Below are positions 1 through 11,255 of a DNA stretch of 64,000 bases, one piece after another (position 1 is the stretch's first letter; each line of letters begins with the position of its first letter). The position numbers and the translations under genes were made by a program. Under the pieces are notes generated by a model. It was not told where the DNA came from. It saw only the letters and a list, made by a program, of their open reading frames with translations, and did not search any database. The DNA comes from VRUE01 sp963822295. Lineage in GTDB: Bacteria > Actinomycetota > Thermoleophilia > Solirubrobacterales > 70-9. The stretch is from positions 7,686 through 71,685 of the forward strand of contig CAWGHD010000001.1 of NCBI GenBank assembly GCA_963822295.1, in the 5' to 3' direction.

Positions 1-245
1 AGGGACTTCGCACCACCTTCGAGACGATCCCCGACGCCCCGGTCTCGAGCTTCACCTTGAGTCTCTCCGGAGCCTCCAAGGGGCTGCTGACCAACTCCAA
101 GGATCTCTGTAAAGCCCCCCAGAAGGCGAAGCTACAGATGACCGCACAAAATGGCCGCTCCTTCAACCGCAAGGTCAAGCTGCAGAGTGCCTGCAAGGCC
201 CGCAAGAAGCAAAAGCGCGCCAAGCGAGGGGCGCTGCGGCGATGA
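1..245 (+). CDS. C-terminal end of a secreted surface protein (partial)
   Basis: Only the last 80 or so codons are in the window; the frame is open from base 3 and ends with TGA at 243-245. The tail is clearly paralogous to the C-terminus of the protein at 5667-8426: both have an I-P-D-A-P stretch, then a G-x-L-x-N-(S/T)-K-D-L-C-K motif and a very basic last 20 residues. This gene is therefore the end of another member of that family. The stop overlaps the next start (ATGA at 242-245), which suggests translational coupling. Function is unknown. Export is inferred from the paralogue, which has a signal peptide. Confidence 0.75.
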   Translation, partial: GLRTTFETIPDAPVSSFTLSLSGASKGLLTNSKDLCKAPQKAKLQMTAQNGRSFNRKVKLQSACKARKKQKRAKRGALRR

Positions 246-3200
246 GGGCCTCCATCAAGACAGCGAGCCTCGCCCTGGCCTGCGCGGCTGCCTCGCTTGC
301 GATCGGCGCGGGCGTCGCCCAGGCGGAGATCAGCTACCAGTCGAGCATCGGCGAATCAGGCGCCGGGGCGGGCAAACTCTCAAACCCGGCCGGCCTCGCC
401 GTCAACACGACCACCGGCGACCTCTACGTGGCCGATCGCGGCAACAACCGGATCTCCCAGTTCAGCTCCGCGGGAGCTTTCATTCGCGCCTTCGGGTACA
501 ACGTCGTCGCCTCCGGCGAAGACGACAAACCCTTCGCCGACGAGGTCTCTGAAGTGCGGATCAGGGCGACCTCGGGTTCCTTCGCTCTGACCTTCAAAGG
601 CCAGAGCACCGCCCAGCTTGACTTCGACGCCTCCGCCGCTGAAGTCGAAGCGGCCCTCAACGGGCTCTCGACGATCTCAGAAGGCGGGGGATCGGTCACC
701 GTCTCCGGCGGTCCCGGCGACGTGAGCGGGGCCGATCCCTACGTCGTCACCTTCAGCGGTGGGCCATTGGCGAAAACCAACCTCGAGTTGGGGATCGATG
801 CGAGTGGGCTCGGGATTCCCTGCGGGGACCGAGCTGAGCTGCCAGGGGGGCCCCAGCGACGCCGGCGCCTTCGCCTACCAGTGGCTGGCCAATGGAGAGT
901 CGGTCCCCGGCGCGACATCGCCGACCTTCACCCCTGGTGTCGGTGAGCAAGGCAAGGCAATCCAGTGCCGAGTGGCTGCGAGCTTCAGCTCAGTCAAAAC
1001 CCTGGCGACCTCCCGTCCCTACTTTCTCGCCTCTCCGGCGCCCGCCACCCTTCCTCCGCTGGGTCCGACGTCCCTGGATGCCCCGGAAGGCAGTGCGGTG
1101 CTCGAAAGTGCCGGCGGCGTGCCGCTCACCTGCAACGCCGGCACTTGGACCCGGGGCCCGGAAACCTTCACCTACCGCTGGTATCGCAATGGAGTCGAAG
1201 TCGGGACGCCGACCATCACTGCGGCAACGTCGAGCCAATACGTGCTTACCCAGGGAGATTTGGCGACCCGTGCCGTCTTCCAGTGCTCGGTCACGGGCAA
1301 CAACGCCGGCGGCTCGAGTATCGCGATCAGCAAATTCAACCCGACCGACCCCAAACCGATTCAGCCCGAGGCAAAAAACGCGACAGTGAGCACTTCGCTC
1401 GCTCTCTCGAGCGCCTCCAGCGTGCTGACTCGCACCAACGGCGGCGCGGTCTTTGAGGTCTGCAAAGCCAGCCCGCCCTCAAACGACGTCTGCAAGGTTG
1501 GGATCGCGGGCGACGGGGTCGGCCAGTTCAATGCTCCGCGCAGCATCGCGATCGACAACTCACCGAGCGGGTCCGGTGCGGTTTACGTGATGGACGACGG
1601 TAATCCACGGGTGCAGAAGTTCAGCGCCCTGGGGGCTCCGATCTCGATGCTCGGCGGTGGGGTCAATCAGACCACCGATGGCGACCTCTGCACTATTGCC
1701 TCCGGCGATGCCTGCGGTGGGGGAGTGGTGGACGAAAGCGGGGCCGTGGGGGCATTCGGCGGCTCGCCCGGTACTTCCGCTGACTTCACCGAACTCGGCA
1801 ACGAGCTGGCTGTGGACGCCGTCGGCAATCTCTATGTGGGCGATGCGCGCGCCGATTTGATCCAGCCGCGGATCCAGAAGTTCGATTCTGCTGGTGTCTT
1901 CCTGTCGCAGGCAAGGATGCCGTATGTGTTTGGCAACCCCTCTCAGCCGGTAAAGCCGGTGTCGGTTGCAGCCGACTCCACCCAGCGAGCCTTCGCGGCG
2001 ACCCGCGGCGACGATGGGGGGATCGAGAAGTTCTCCACGGGGGAATTCAGCCCTCTGGGCCAAGGAGCGATCAGGGCGGGCAACTTCTTCCACCAAGACG
2101 GCGATCCCGTTCAGCTGGCGCTTGACCCTCGCAACGACCGCCTCCTGGTTTCTGATCCAAACAAATCCGCGGCGCTTTCGCTCTGCGGCGGCCCGGGAGT
2201 TTCTGCTCTGGCCATTGCCGAGTACGACCCACAGTTGCACCGCATCGACTGCAGCATTCCGACCGGCCCCGGCCTGCTCACCCAGGTAACCGGCATGGCG
2301 GTCTCCAAAACGGGCACCCTCTACGCCTCGGTCGGCTCGGCCAACACGGTCAAGGTCTTCAAACTCCCGGTCTCGACCGCTCCGCAGCTGACCAGCCCTT
2401 CGGTCACCGAGATCACAACCGAGACGGCGGTGGTCCACGCCCAGATCAACCCCGGCTTCGAGGACACCACCTACAAAGTCGAATACGGCCTCGCCAACTG
2501 CGCGACCAACCCCTGCGAAACGGCGGCTGGTCCCGACACCCTCTACGGCCTCAAATTCACCGACGGCGCCACCGCGATCAGCGGTCTGGAGCCCAACACC
2601 ACCTACCGCTACCGGGTGATCGCCGAAAACAAACTCGGCAAAGCGACCGGACCCAACCGCTCCTTCCGCACCTTCCCCCTGGTCGACCTGGTCAACGACC
2701 CCTGCGCCAATGCCTTGGCCCGCAAGCAGACCAAGACGGTCGGCCTTTTGGACTGTCGCGCCTATGAGCTTGCCTCGGCGGCCTTCTCGGGCGGCTATGA
2801 CGTCGTCTCTGACCTGGTCCCAGGCCAAAGCCCCTTCGAGGGCTACCCCGACGCAGAGGACAAGCTCCTCTACGGCGTAAAGGACGGTGGCATCCCGGGA
2901 ACCGGCAACCCGACCAACAGGGGCATCGACCCCTACGTTGCGAGCAGGGACGAGGACGGCACCTGGTCGACCACCTACGTCGGCATCCCCGCCGACAACC
3001 CGTTCGCTACAGGGCCCTTCTCCTCGACCCTGGCCGGCGCAGACAACGGACTGGATACCTTCGCCTTCTCAGGACCGGAGATCTGCGATCCCTGCTTTGC
3101 GGACGGATCCACCAACGTCCCCCTGCGGCTCCCCGACGGGGAGATCGTCAAGGGGATGGCGGGATCGCTCAATCCAGCAGCAGACTCCGCGGGAGGGATC

Positions 3201-5670
3201 GCAAAACCGCTCTCGGCAGACGGCTCCCACTTCCTCTTCAGCTCAGAGCTCCCATTTGAGGGCTCCCCGGTCTCAACCGGCGAAGTGATGATCTATGACC
3301 GCGATCTGAAAGCCGGAACCACCCAGGTCGTCTCGACGCTGCCGAGCGGAGAAGCGATCCCCGGAGGAGTGCCCGGCTCAGAGGATGTCGCAGCCCTCGA
3401 CATCTCCAAAGACGGCTCCAGGGTCCTGATCGGGCAGAGGGTCGCAACGGATGCAAAGGGCAACGCCCTCTGGCACCTCTACCTGCACCTCGGCACCTCG
3501 CCCAACAGCGTCGATCTGAGCGAAGGGACGACCTCGGGCGTCTACTTCAACGGGATGACCCAGGACGGCTCCAAGGTCTTCATCACGAGCAAAGACAAAC
3601 TGCTGGGCGAAGACACAGACGAAAGCGCCGACATCTATAGAGCAGACGTCGACTCCGGCGGAGCACTCGGCCTCTCGCTCGTCTCGGTCAAATCGACGGG
3701 AGCGGTCTCCAACTCAAACGCCTGCACCCCCGCCGGGGAACCGGCCAGCTGGAACTCCGCATCGGGCGACGGCAAATGCAATGCCCTGGCCTTCGCCGGC
3801 GGTGCGGGACTCGCCGCCGAGAGTGGTGCCTTCTACTTCCTCAGCCCCGAGCGCCTAGAGGGGACCAAAGGAACTCTCAACCAGGCCAACCTCTACCTGA
3901 TCGCTCCCGGTGCCGCCCCCCGCTTCGTGGCGATGATCGACACCTCGGTCGGCAAGCCCCCGGCCTCGCCTCCCGAGCATCCTCTGATCGACTCCGAATT
4001 CGGCGATGTGAGCTTCGAAGCCGTGCAGGCGCTCAGCGTCGATCAATCCAACGGCGATCTCTACGCGCTCGATCCCGGCGCCGGCGAGCTGCATCGCTTC
4101 GACTCCGCCGGCAGCCCTGAGAACTTCAGCGCCGGACCGGACGCCGGGACCAACACCCTGACGGGCCTCGCCCTGGGCAGCCCCTCCGTCGCCCAGGTCG
4201 CGATCGACAACTCCGCGAGCGCTCTCAGCGGTGACTTCTACGTCGCCAGTGAAGGCGGCGTCGACGTCTACGCCCCCAGCGGCGAGAAACTGGGCACGCT
4301 CGACGGCTCCGCCACCAACAAAGGCTCCTTCGGGGCGTCCTGCGGCGTCGCCGTGGACAAATCCAACGGCGCGCTCTACGTCGGTGACGCCGGTGGCAAC
4401 CTCTGGCGCTACCAGCCCGAGCAGCCCGGTCGCCCCGATGATGACGCCGACTACACCGTCAAAGGGATCGCCACCACGGGGATGCAGCCCTGCGCGGTGG
4501 CGGCGGACTCAGCCGGCAAGGTCTATGCATCGCAGGTCTTCGGCGGCCCGGTGAAGCGGTTCGCGGCCGCGAGCTTCTCCTCCGGTAGTCCGACTCAATC
4601 GGCCGGGATCGAGATCGCCTCCGCCGCCCGCGCCCTAGCCGTCGACCCCGCCACCAACCACCTCTACGTCGATGAGGGCGACAGGATCTCGGTCTTCGAC
4701 TCGGCGGGCAACCCGCTGGAGACGATCGGCCAGGGCAAACTCTCCTGCGGCTTCCTCGGCTCAAGAGGCGTCGCCGTCAACTCCACCACCCACCACGTCT
4801 ACGCCTCCTGCTTCGCGCCCTCGACGATCAAGGAGTTCGGCTACGAGGTGCCGCCATATACCCCCGTGGACAACCCGGCGATCCTCAACGCCACAAAGCA
4901 GGTCGGAGACCCACACCTACGGCGACTTCCAGGTAACCCCCGACGGTGCCTATGCGGCCTTCGCGACGATCATGCCGCTGAAAGCCGGCTACGACAACGC
5001 CTCCCGCTATGAGCTCTACCGCTACGAGCCCACAGGCGGCGAAGAAGAAACGGGAGAGCTGATCTGCGCCTCCTGCAGCCCGACCGAATCTCAAGCCCAG
5101 AGCGACTCCGTCCTTCCCCCCAACGGATTGGGCCTGCTCGAAGACGGCAGGGTCTTCTTCAACACCGGTGAGCAGCTGACCCTCAGAGACACCAACGGCA
5201 AGCTCGACGCCTACCAGTTCTCCCCGCAGGGAGACCCAGAAGTGCCGGGGGCCTGCAAGATCGAAGGCGGCTGCCAGCAGCTGATCTCGACCGGCAACTC
5301 CGCCTTCCCCTCCGGAATGCTCGGAGCAAGCAGGGACGGCAAAGACGCCTTCTTCTTCACCAGAGAGGTCCTGGTCGGGGAAGACAAAAACGGCCAGGCG
5401 ATGAAGGTCTATGACGCCCGCGAGGGCGGAGGCTTCTTCGTGATCCCACCACCGCCCCCCTGCGCGGCATCGGATGAGTGCCACGGACCGAGCTCCCAGG
5501 CAGCTCCTCCGCCCCCGATCGGCTCCTTCAAGGGAAGCGGCGGCCAGCACACCGATGAAGCAAAGCCGGCCAAGTGCCGCAAAGGCAAGGTCCGCCGCCG
5601 CGGCAAGTGCGTCCCCAAGCCCAAGGCCAACCGCAACCGCAAAGCATCGAAGCGGGGGAGGGGCCGATGA
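242..5670 (+). CDS. Giant secreted NHL/Ig/fibronectin-like repeat protein (two frame breaks)
   Basis: A Sec signal peptide (residues 1 to about 28, ending V-A-Q-A) is followed by NHL-type beta-propeller segments (N-P-A-G-L-A-V..., D-L-Y-V-A-D-R-G-N-N-R-I). Next come Ig-like units with a C-x-V motif near 900-1340, more NHL repeats, a fibronectin-III-like segment near 2390-2680 (YKVEYG, YRYRVIAENK), a region of TolB-like propeller repeats, further NHL repeats and a C-terminal CRKGKVRRRGKC basic motif. Two +1 breaks interrupt the frame, near 812 (ctc-g-gga) and 4905 (gtc-g-gag); removing them gives about 1808 residues. Such chains are common surface proteins in Thermoleophilia. The ligand is unknown; adhesion or cell-wall binding is only a guess. 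The stop overlaps the next start. Confidence 0.8.
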
Positions 5671-8426
5671 GCTCCCTCCATCAGCGAAGCCCCAGGTTTC
5701 TCCTCTGCGCCCTCACGGCAGCCCTCCTGGCGCTCGCCCTCTCCTCGAGCGCCCAGGCCAAAATCACCATCTCCTCGCTGACCACCACCGCCTCCGAAAA
5801 CCAAGCCGGCGGCCACCCCGACCTCACCACCTCCTTTGAGCTGGCAAACCCAGGCGCACCGGAGGCGGCAAAAGACGTCATCTTCGAAGCCCCCGAGGGC
5901 ATCTTCGGCAACCCCAACGCCCTGACCCGCTGCACGGCGTCTGACTTCGCCCTGCAGCAGTGCCCGGTCAACTCCCAGGCGGGACTGGTGACGATCACCG
6001 CCAAGCAGGGCGCCGACCCCAACGTCTTGCTGGGAACCGCCCCCCTCTTTGACATGGAGCCCTCCGAGGGGGAGACGGCGAGGTTCAACCTCATCGTCCC
6101 GACATTGAACATCCCGATCGCGATCCCGGTCGCGGTCAGAAGCGCCGATGACTACGGACTTCGCTTCACGCGTCTCTGAAATCTCCCAGCTGACCCCGCT
6201 CTCAGAAGTCGACATGACCTTCTGGGGGATGCCCGGCCACGAAGACAACGATCCCTCCCGTTTCCCCAAAGGATCCCCAGGTGCCCCAGCCGGCTGCCCA
6301 TCCCAGGCCGATGCCTCCTGCATCTCTGCGCCCTCATCGGTCTCGATCTCCGTCAAGCCCCTGATCGACTACCCGACCACCTGCAACGGCGACCCCTTGA
6401 TCACAAAGCTCTCGGTGCGCTCCTACCAGGACCCCAAAGCCCTCTCCACCGAAGAGGCCTCCTACCCCCCGGTCGACGGTTGTGAGAAAGGGACCTTCAA
6501 CCCGGTCCTCTCCGCCAACCTGACGAGTAAAGAGACAGACTCCGCATCTGGCCTGGACCTCAACTTCAGGGTCCCCCAGACGCTCGGCAAAACCCCCTCG
6601 CCCTCCCAGGCCAAGTCGGTCACCGTCGCCTTCCCACCCGGATTGACGATCAACCCCGACGCCGCCGACGGCCAGAGCGACTGCAAAGACTCAGAGGCCA
6701 ACTTCGACTCAGAGGCCCCTGCCTCTTGCCCCGACAACGCCAAGATCGGCACCGTCTCGAGGTCGCCACCCCGGCCCTCGACGGCCCCCTCAAAGGCTCG
6801 ATCTACATCGGTCGAGCCCAAACCAGGCGATCAGTACCGCCTGTTCATGGTCGTCTCTGGCTTCGGGATCAACGCCAAGCTGATCGGCTCCTTCAAACCC
6901 GATCCGACAACAGGGCAGCCTGACCGCTTCCTTCTCCGACCTCCCCCAGGTCCCCTTCGAGGAATTCGACATCCACCTCTTCGCCTCTGACAGAGGCCTG
7001 ATGGCGACCCCGACCGCCTGCACCCTCTACCCGGTCAAAGCGACCTTCGAGCCCCACAACGCCACCCTCGCCCCCCAGACCTCCCAGCAGTTCTTCAGCC
7101 TGGACTCCGGGCCCGGGGCAGCCCAGTGCCCGGGCCAGGTCAGGCCCTTCAGCCCAAGGCTCGTGGCGGGAACCTCAAACCCCCTCGCCGGAGCCTTCTC
7201 GAGCTTCCACCTCAAGCTCGACAGAGACGACGGCGACCAGTTCCTCGACGACCTCGGCTTCAAGATGCCCCCCGGCTTCACCGGATCGCTTAAAGGCATC
7301 ACCTACTGCCCGGAGGCCCAGATCGCCGCGGCGGCCCAGAACCTCGGCAAGACAGAGCGGGGCAGCCCCTCCTGCCCCGGTAGCTCCTTCGTCGGCACCA
7401 CCAACGTCGCCGCCGGACCGGGCAGCCATCCCTTCAACGCGGTCGGGCGGATGTACTTGGCGGGGCCGCTGCAAGGAGCCCCCCTCTCCCTGGCGGCGAT
7501 CACCCCGGCCCTGGCCGGCCCCTATGACTACGGCGTCGTCGTCGTGCGGGTCGCCCTGCACGTCGATCCCCTCACCGCCCAGGTCTCAGCGGACTCAGAG
7601 CCGATGCCCCAGATCATCGGCGGCATCCCGATCAGGATGCGATCGATCCAGGTCAACATCGACAAGCCCAACTTCACGATCAACCCGACCAACTGCTCGC
7701 AACTTCACGGTCGACTCCAAAGGCGTCGGAGACCAGGGCACCGCCACCCTCTTCTCCTCACCCTTCCACGCCGTCAACTGCAGATCGCTTCCCTTCGCCC
7801 CGAAGATGACGATCACCCAGCTCGGCAAGCGCAAGGACACCAAACGAAACAGAAACCCGGTCCTTCGCTTCGAGCTGAAAACAAGGCCAGGAGACGCCAA
7901 CCTCAAAGACCTCTCGGTCACCCTCCCCAAGGCCTTCGCGATCGACCAGCGCCACCTCGGCAACCTCTGCTCCAAAGCCCAGCTTGCGTCTGAGCGCTGC
8001 AAAGGACGCCAGCCGATCGGATCGGCCTGGGTCAAGACCCCGCTCCTAGACGAGCCCCTGCAGGGACCCGCCTACGCGGTATCGGGCTTCGGCATCCTCC
8101 CCAGGGTCGCCTTCATCCTCGAGGGCCAGGTGACGATCATCCCCCAGGCGGAATCGGAGTCGGTCAAGCTCGGCAAACGCGAGGGCTTCTTGAAGACCAC
8201 CGTCGGGGTCATCCCCGACGCCCCGATCGGGCACTTCAGACTCGACCTGCTCGGAGGCAAGCAGGGCTACCTGATCAACACCAAGGACCTCTGCAAGGGC
8301 CCGGTCATCGCCACCGTTGACTACGGGGCCCAGAGCGGCAAGAAGCTCAGGCAGAGGGTCCGGGCCAAGACGGCCTGCCCGGGGGCCCGCAAGGGCAAGC
8401 GGGGCGCCCAGCGCTCGCGGCGTTAA
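5667..8426 (+). CDS. Large secreted surface protein, paralogue of the protein ending at 245
   Basis: An ATG overlapping the previous stop opens a signal peptide (residues 1-31, ending S-A-Q-A). The mature protein has repeated segments about (I/V)-P-(P/T)-L conserved turns and paired cysteines, and ends with G-Y-L-I-N-T-K-D-L-C-K and a basic tail. Five one-base indels break the frame: deletion near 6758, insertions near 6171, 6813, 6916 and 7700. The 6758/6813 pair compensate each other. Corrected, the length is 918 codons, an exact whole number. I do not recognise a characterised family. The shared tail with the first gene and the alternation with the NHL protein suggest a repeated two-gene unit for surface proteins. 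Confidence 0.78.
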
Positions 8427-8498
8427 GGAAAACCAAAGACACCTTGAGCATCCGGAGCGCTACAGTTCCCGCCCGGGTTTCGATAAACGAAGCGAATC

Positions 8499-8544
8499 TT
8501 TGAGCGCGCAGGGGGGTTCCTTTAACCGGAGCCGCGCACTCAAA
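8499..8544 (+). promoter_or_regulatory. Imperfect inverted repeat in the leader of the next gene
   Basis: Arms at 8499-8509 (TTTGAGCGCGC) and 8534-8544 pair at 10 of 11 positions around a 24-nt loop, in the 141-bp gap between the two genes. It lies 24 bp before a strong ribosome-binding site (GGAGGAG, about 8552-8558). It could be a terminator for the upstream gene without a clear T-run, or a leader structure. The rest of the gap shows nothing else I can call. Confidence 0.35.
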
Positions 8545-8567
8545 ACGCAAAGCGGAGGAGAGAGCAG

Positions 8568-9197
8568 ATGCATCTGGGGAATCGCAGTATCGGCAGGCCC
8601 TCACCGGCGATGATCGTCGCGATCATCGCCCTGATCGCCTCTCTTTCAGGCTCCGCCTACGCGGCGCTTGGCAAGAACTCGGTCGGCTCGCGCCAGCTCA
8701 AGTCGGCGGCCGTGACCACCGGCAAGATCGCCAACAACGCCGTCAACGGCAAAAAAGTCGCCAACGGCTCCCTCTCGGGCGAGGACATCAACCTCGCCGC
8801 GCTCGGCACCGTCCCGGCCGCCACCACCGCGACCTCGGCCGGCAACGCCGACACCGTCGCCGGGCACGCCGCCGCCTGCCCACCGGCGACGACCCTGATC
8901 CGCGGCACCTGCTTTGACTCCTCCGCGGGCCCGGTCGTTACCTCCGTCGAAGCCGCGGCGGACGCCTGCGCGGCCAAGGGCGGGCGCCTGCCAGACCCCT
9001 TGGAGCTCTACGCCACCCGCTCGATCCTCAACCTCGGCACCGGCACCGGCACCGACAACCAGTTCACCAGCGCCTACTACGCCAACACCAACGGCGGCGA
9101 CTACAACACGATCGTCGTCAACGGCACCGGCGCCCTGATCGAGCAGGAAATCACCTCCGACGCCCGCTACACCTGCGCCTACGCGCTGGTGCGCTAG
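8568..9197 (+). CDS. Membrane-anchored or secreted repeat protein with C-terminal cysteine domain
   Basis: The N-terminus has the R-P-S-P-A-M segment and a hydrophobic helix (about residues 12-32, I-V-A-I-I-A-L-I-A) typical of a large family in Thermoleophilia. It is followed by N-S-V-G-S-R-Q-L-K and short G-K-I-A-N-N-A-V / G-K-K-V-A-N-G-S-L repeats. The C-terminal half (from A-A-C-P-P-A-T) has three cysteines and a G-G-R-L-P-D motif that recalls lectin-like or DUF1554-like folds; that resemblance is weak. It is 209 residues long. A strong Shine-Dalgarno sequence fixes the ATG. The function is unknown and a cell-surface location is inferred. Confidence 0.75.
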   Translation: MHLGNRSIGRPSPAMIVAIIALIASLSGSAYAALGKNSVGSRQLKSAAVTTGKIANNAVNGKKVANGSLSGEDINLAALGTVPAATTATSAGNADTVAGHAAACPPATTLIRGTCFDSSAGPVVTSVEAAADACAAKGGRLPDPLELYATRSILNLGTGTGTDNQFTSAYYANTNGGDYNTIVVNGTGALIEQEITSDARYTCAYALVR

Positions 9198-9207
9198 GGA
9201 CCCGGCG

Positions 9208-9993
9208 ATGAGGATCGGCTTCTCAAAGACCGCCCTGGCGGCCCTCGGCATCCTCGCCGTGGCGGGGGCGGGCCTGGCCTCCGCGGAGGTCGGCCAAAAA
9301 GACAACATCCGGGTCACCTTCTCGGGCTCGATCGCCCCGGTCAAGCTGCCGCGCACCGGCACCGCCCCGATCGGGGTGCAGCTGGGCGGCAAGATCAAGA
9401 CCACCGACCCGGCCAACCCGCCGATCCTCGACCGCATCATCCTCGAGATCAACCGCAACGGCCACATCCAGACCAAGGGCCTCGGGACCTGCTCGCTGGC
9501 AAAGCTGCGGTCGGTCTCCGCCGCGGCGGCCAAACGCAGCTGCGCCGAGGCCCTGATCGGCCGCGGCAACGTCACCTCCCGGGTCTCCTTCCCCGGCCAG
9601 GGCGCCTTCGCCGTCAACGGCACCCTGCTGGCCTTCAACGGCCGCCACAAGGGCGGGGAGGCGATCTTTGCCCAGGTCACCAACGGAGCGCCGCTGGTCA
9701 CCACCTACGTGATCGTCTTCGAAGTCAAGAAGACCGGCGGCACCTTCGGTGCCTCCCTCAACGGCACCCTGCCCCCGATCGCCTCCGAATACGGCTACAT
9801 CTCCGCCTTCAACATGAACCTGCGCCGCACCTACACCTACAAGGGCAAGAAGATGAGCTACGCCTCTTCCGGCTGCCCGGCGGCGAAAGGATTCCCCGGC
9901 GCCACCTTCCCGCTGGCAAGGGCGAGCTATGAGTTCGAGAGCGGGGTCAAGATAACGAGCACCTTGAATCGCGAATGCAAGGTAAGGGGGTAG
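9208..9993 (+). CDS. Secreted protein of unknown function, first of a tandem pair
   Basis: A 261-residue protein with a signal peptide (residues 1-26, ending A-S-A). It shares a scaffold with the next gene: a G-(S/K)-I-(A/T)-P-x-K-L start, (R/K)-N-G-H-(I/L)-x-T-K-G-L, a following cysteine, a second cysteine in a C-(A/G)-x-A-L-(I/V)-G motif, a (L-L)-x-F-N-G motif, and a C-terminal cysteine. The sequence reads as an all-beta secreted domain. I do not recognise the family. It is read in the same direction and close behind its neighbours. Confidence 0.7.
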   Translation: MRIGFSKTALAALGILAVAGAGLASAEVGQKDNIRVTFSGSIAPVKLPRTGTAPIGVQLGGKIKTTDPANPPILDRIILEINRNGHIQTKGLGTCSLAKLRSVSAAAAKRSCAEALIGRGNVTSRVSFPGQGAFAVNGTLLAFNGRHKGGEAIFAQVTNGAPLVTTYVIVFEVKKTGGTFGASLNGTLPPIASEYGYISAFNMNLRRTYTYKGKKMSYASSGCPAAKGFPGATFPLARASYEFESGVKITSTLNRECKVRG

Positions 9994-9998
9994 GGGAG

Positions 9999-10754
9999 AT
10001 GAGGAAGGCACTCGTATTGGTAGCAAGCCTGGCGCTGGTGGTGCCGGCGATCGCCCAGGCCGCCGGGCAGACGGTCAAGGCCGGCAACCTGGTGGTGAAC
10101 ATCGACGGCAAGATCACCCCCTCCAAGCTCTCCAAGACCAAGCCGGCGCCGATCGCCCTGGAAGTCAAAGGCTCCCTCGGCACCGCCGACGGCACCCACG
10201 TCCCCGCCCTCAAGGAACTGTTCCTGGAATTCGACAAAAACGGCCACCTCAACACCAAGGGCCTGGCCAGCTGCACGGTCGGCAAGCTGAACTCGACCCT
10301 GACCTCCCAGGCCAAGCAGGTCTGCGGAGCGGCCCTGGTCGGCAGCGGTCGCGCCAGCGCCGAGATCGCCTTCCCAGAACAGCCCCCCTTCAGCGCCGGC
10401 GGGCCGCTTCTGATCTTCAACGGCTCCAAGGGCAACAAGCAGGAACTGATCATCCACGTCCACGCCTCGGTCCCGGCCCCGACCACCTTCGTCACCACCG
10501 CCAAGATCGGCAAGGGCAAGGGCCTCTACGGCACCTCGGCCAAGATCGCGGTGCCGACGATCACCTCCGGGCAGGGCTCCCTGATCGCCTTCAACGCGAA
10601 GATCTCCAAAACCTTCAAGGTCAAAGGTCAAAGCCAGGCGGTGCTGACCGCCACCTGCAAGACCGGCACCCTGCAGGCCTCGGGCGACTTCACCTTCACC
10701 GACGGCACCAAGATGTCTGGCAAAGTAACCCGGCCCTGCACACCGAGCAAATGA
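9999..10754 (+). CDS. Secreted protein of unknown function, second of a tandem pair
   Basis: The ATG at 9999 is chosen because GGGGAG lies just upstream and it begins a clean signal peptide (M-R-K-A-L-V-L-V-A..., cleavage after A-Q-A). An in-frame ATG at 9975 lies inside the preceding gene. The mature part matches the product of 9208-9993 in order of motifs (D-G-K-I-T-P-S-K-L, K-N-G-H-L-N-T-K-G-L, C-G-A-A-L-V-G, L-L-I-F-N-G), so the two arose by tandem duplication and have diverged. It has 251 residues and no known catalytic motif. The stop overlaps the region of the next start. Confidence 0.7.
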   Translation: MRKALVLVASLALVVPAIAQAAGQTVKAGNLVVNIDGKITPSKLSKTKPAPIALEVKGSLGTADGTHVPALKELFLEFDKNGHLNTKGLASCTVGKLNSTLTSQAKQVCGAALVGSGRASAEIAFPEQPPFSAGGPLLIFNGSKGNKQELIIHVHASVPAPTTFVTTAKIGKGKGLYGTSAKIAVPTITSGQGSLIAFNAKISKTFKVKGQSQAVLTATCKTGTLQASGDFTFTDGTKMSGKVTRPCTPSK

Positions 10755-10768
10755 GGAGAGCCACCCCG

Positions 10769-11242
10769 ATGAGAGCCCTCGCCGTCCTCGCCGCCACCGC
10801 GATCGCCGCCATGGCCATGGCCCCCGCGGCGCTGGCGATCGAGCGCCCCGAATACAAGGAAGCGGTCGAGCCGATCTGCCAGGCCAACACCAAAGCCAAC
10901 GAACGCATCCTCAAGGGCGTGCGCAACTTGGTCAAAGACGGCAAGCTGGGCCCCGCCGCGACCAAGTTCTCAAAGGCCGGCGCCGCCTTAAAGAAAGCCC
11001 ACACCCAGCTCACCGCGGTCGAAAAGCCCGCCGCCGACGTCGCCAAGCTCGACAAATGGCTGGGCTACGTAAAGACCGAGGCCGACCTCTTCAACCAGGT
11101 CGCCGCCAAGCTGCGCCAGAACAAGAAGGGCGCCGCCCAGACCCTGGTCAACAAGCTGACCACCAACGCCAACCAGGCAAACGCCCAGGTGCTGGCCTTC
11201 GGCTTCCGCTACTGCCGCTTCGAACCCTCCAAATTCACCTAG
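10769..11242 (+). CDS. Small secreted helical protein
   Basis: The start at 10769 is preferred over ATG 10751 because AGGAGAG sits about ten bases upstream of it and the signal peptide (M-R-A-L-A-V-L-A-A...A-L-A) then begins at residue 1. The mature region of about 135 residues is rich in Lys and Ala and looks like a helical bundle, with one cysteine near each end (P-I-C-Q-A and Y-C-R-F) that may form a disulphide. I do not recognise it. Confidence 0.65.
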   Translation: MRALAVLAATAIAAMAMAPAALAIERPEYKEAVEPICQANTKANERILKGVRNLVKDGKLGPAATKFSKAGAALKKAHTQLTAVEKPAADVAKLDKWLGYVKTEADLFNQVAAKLRQNKKGAAQTLVNKLTTNANQANAQVLAFGFRYCRFEPSKFT

Positions 11243-11255
11243 GGGCCAACGCGCC

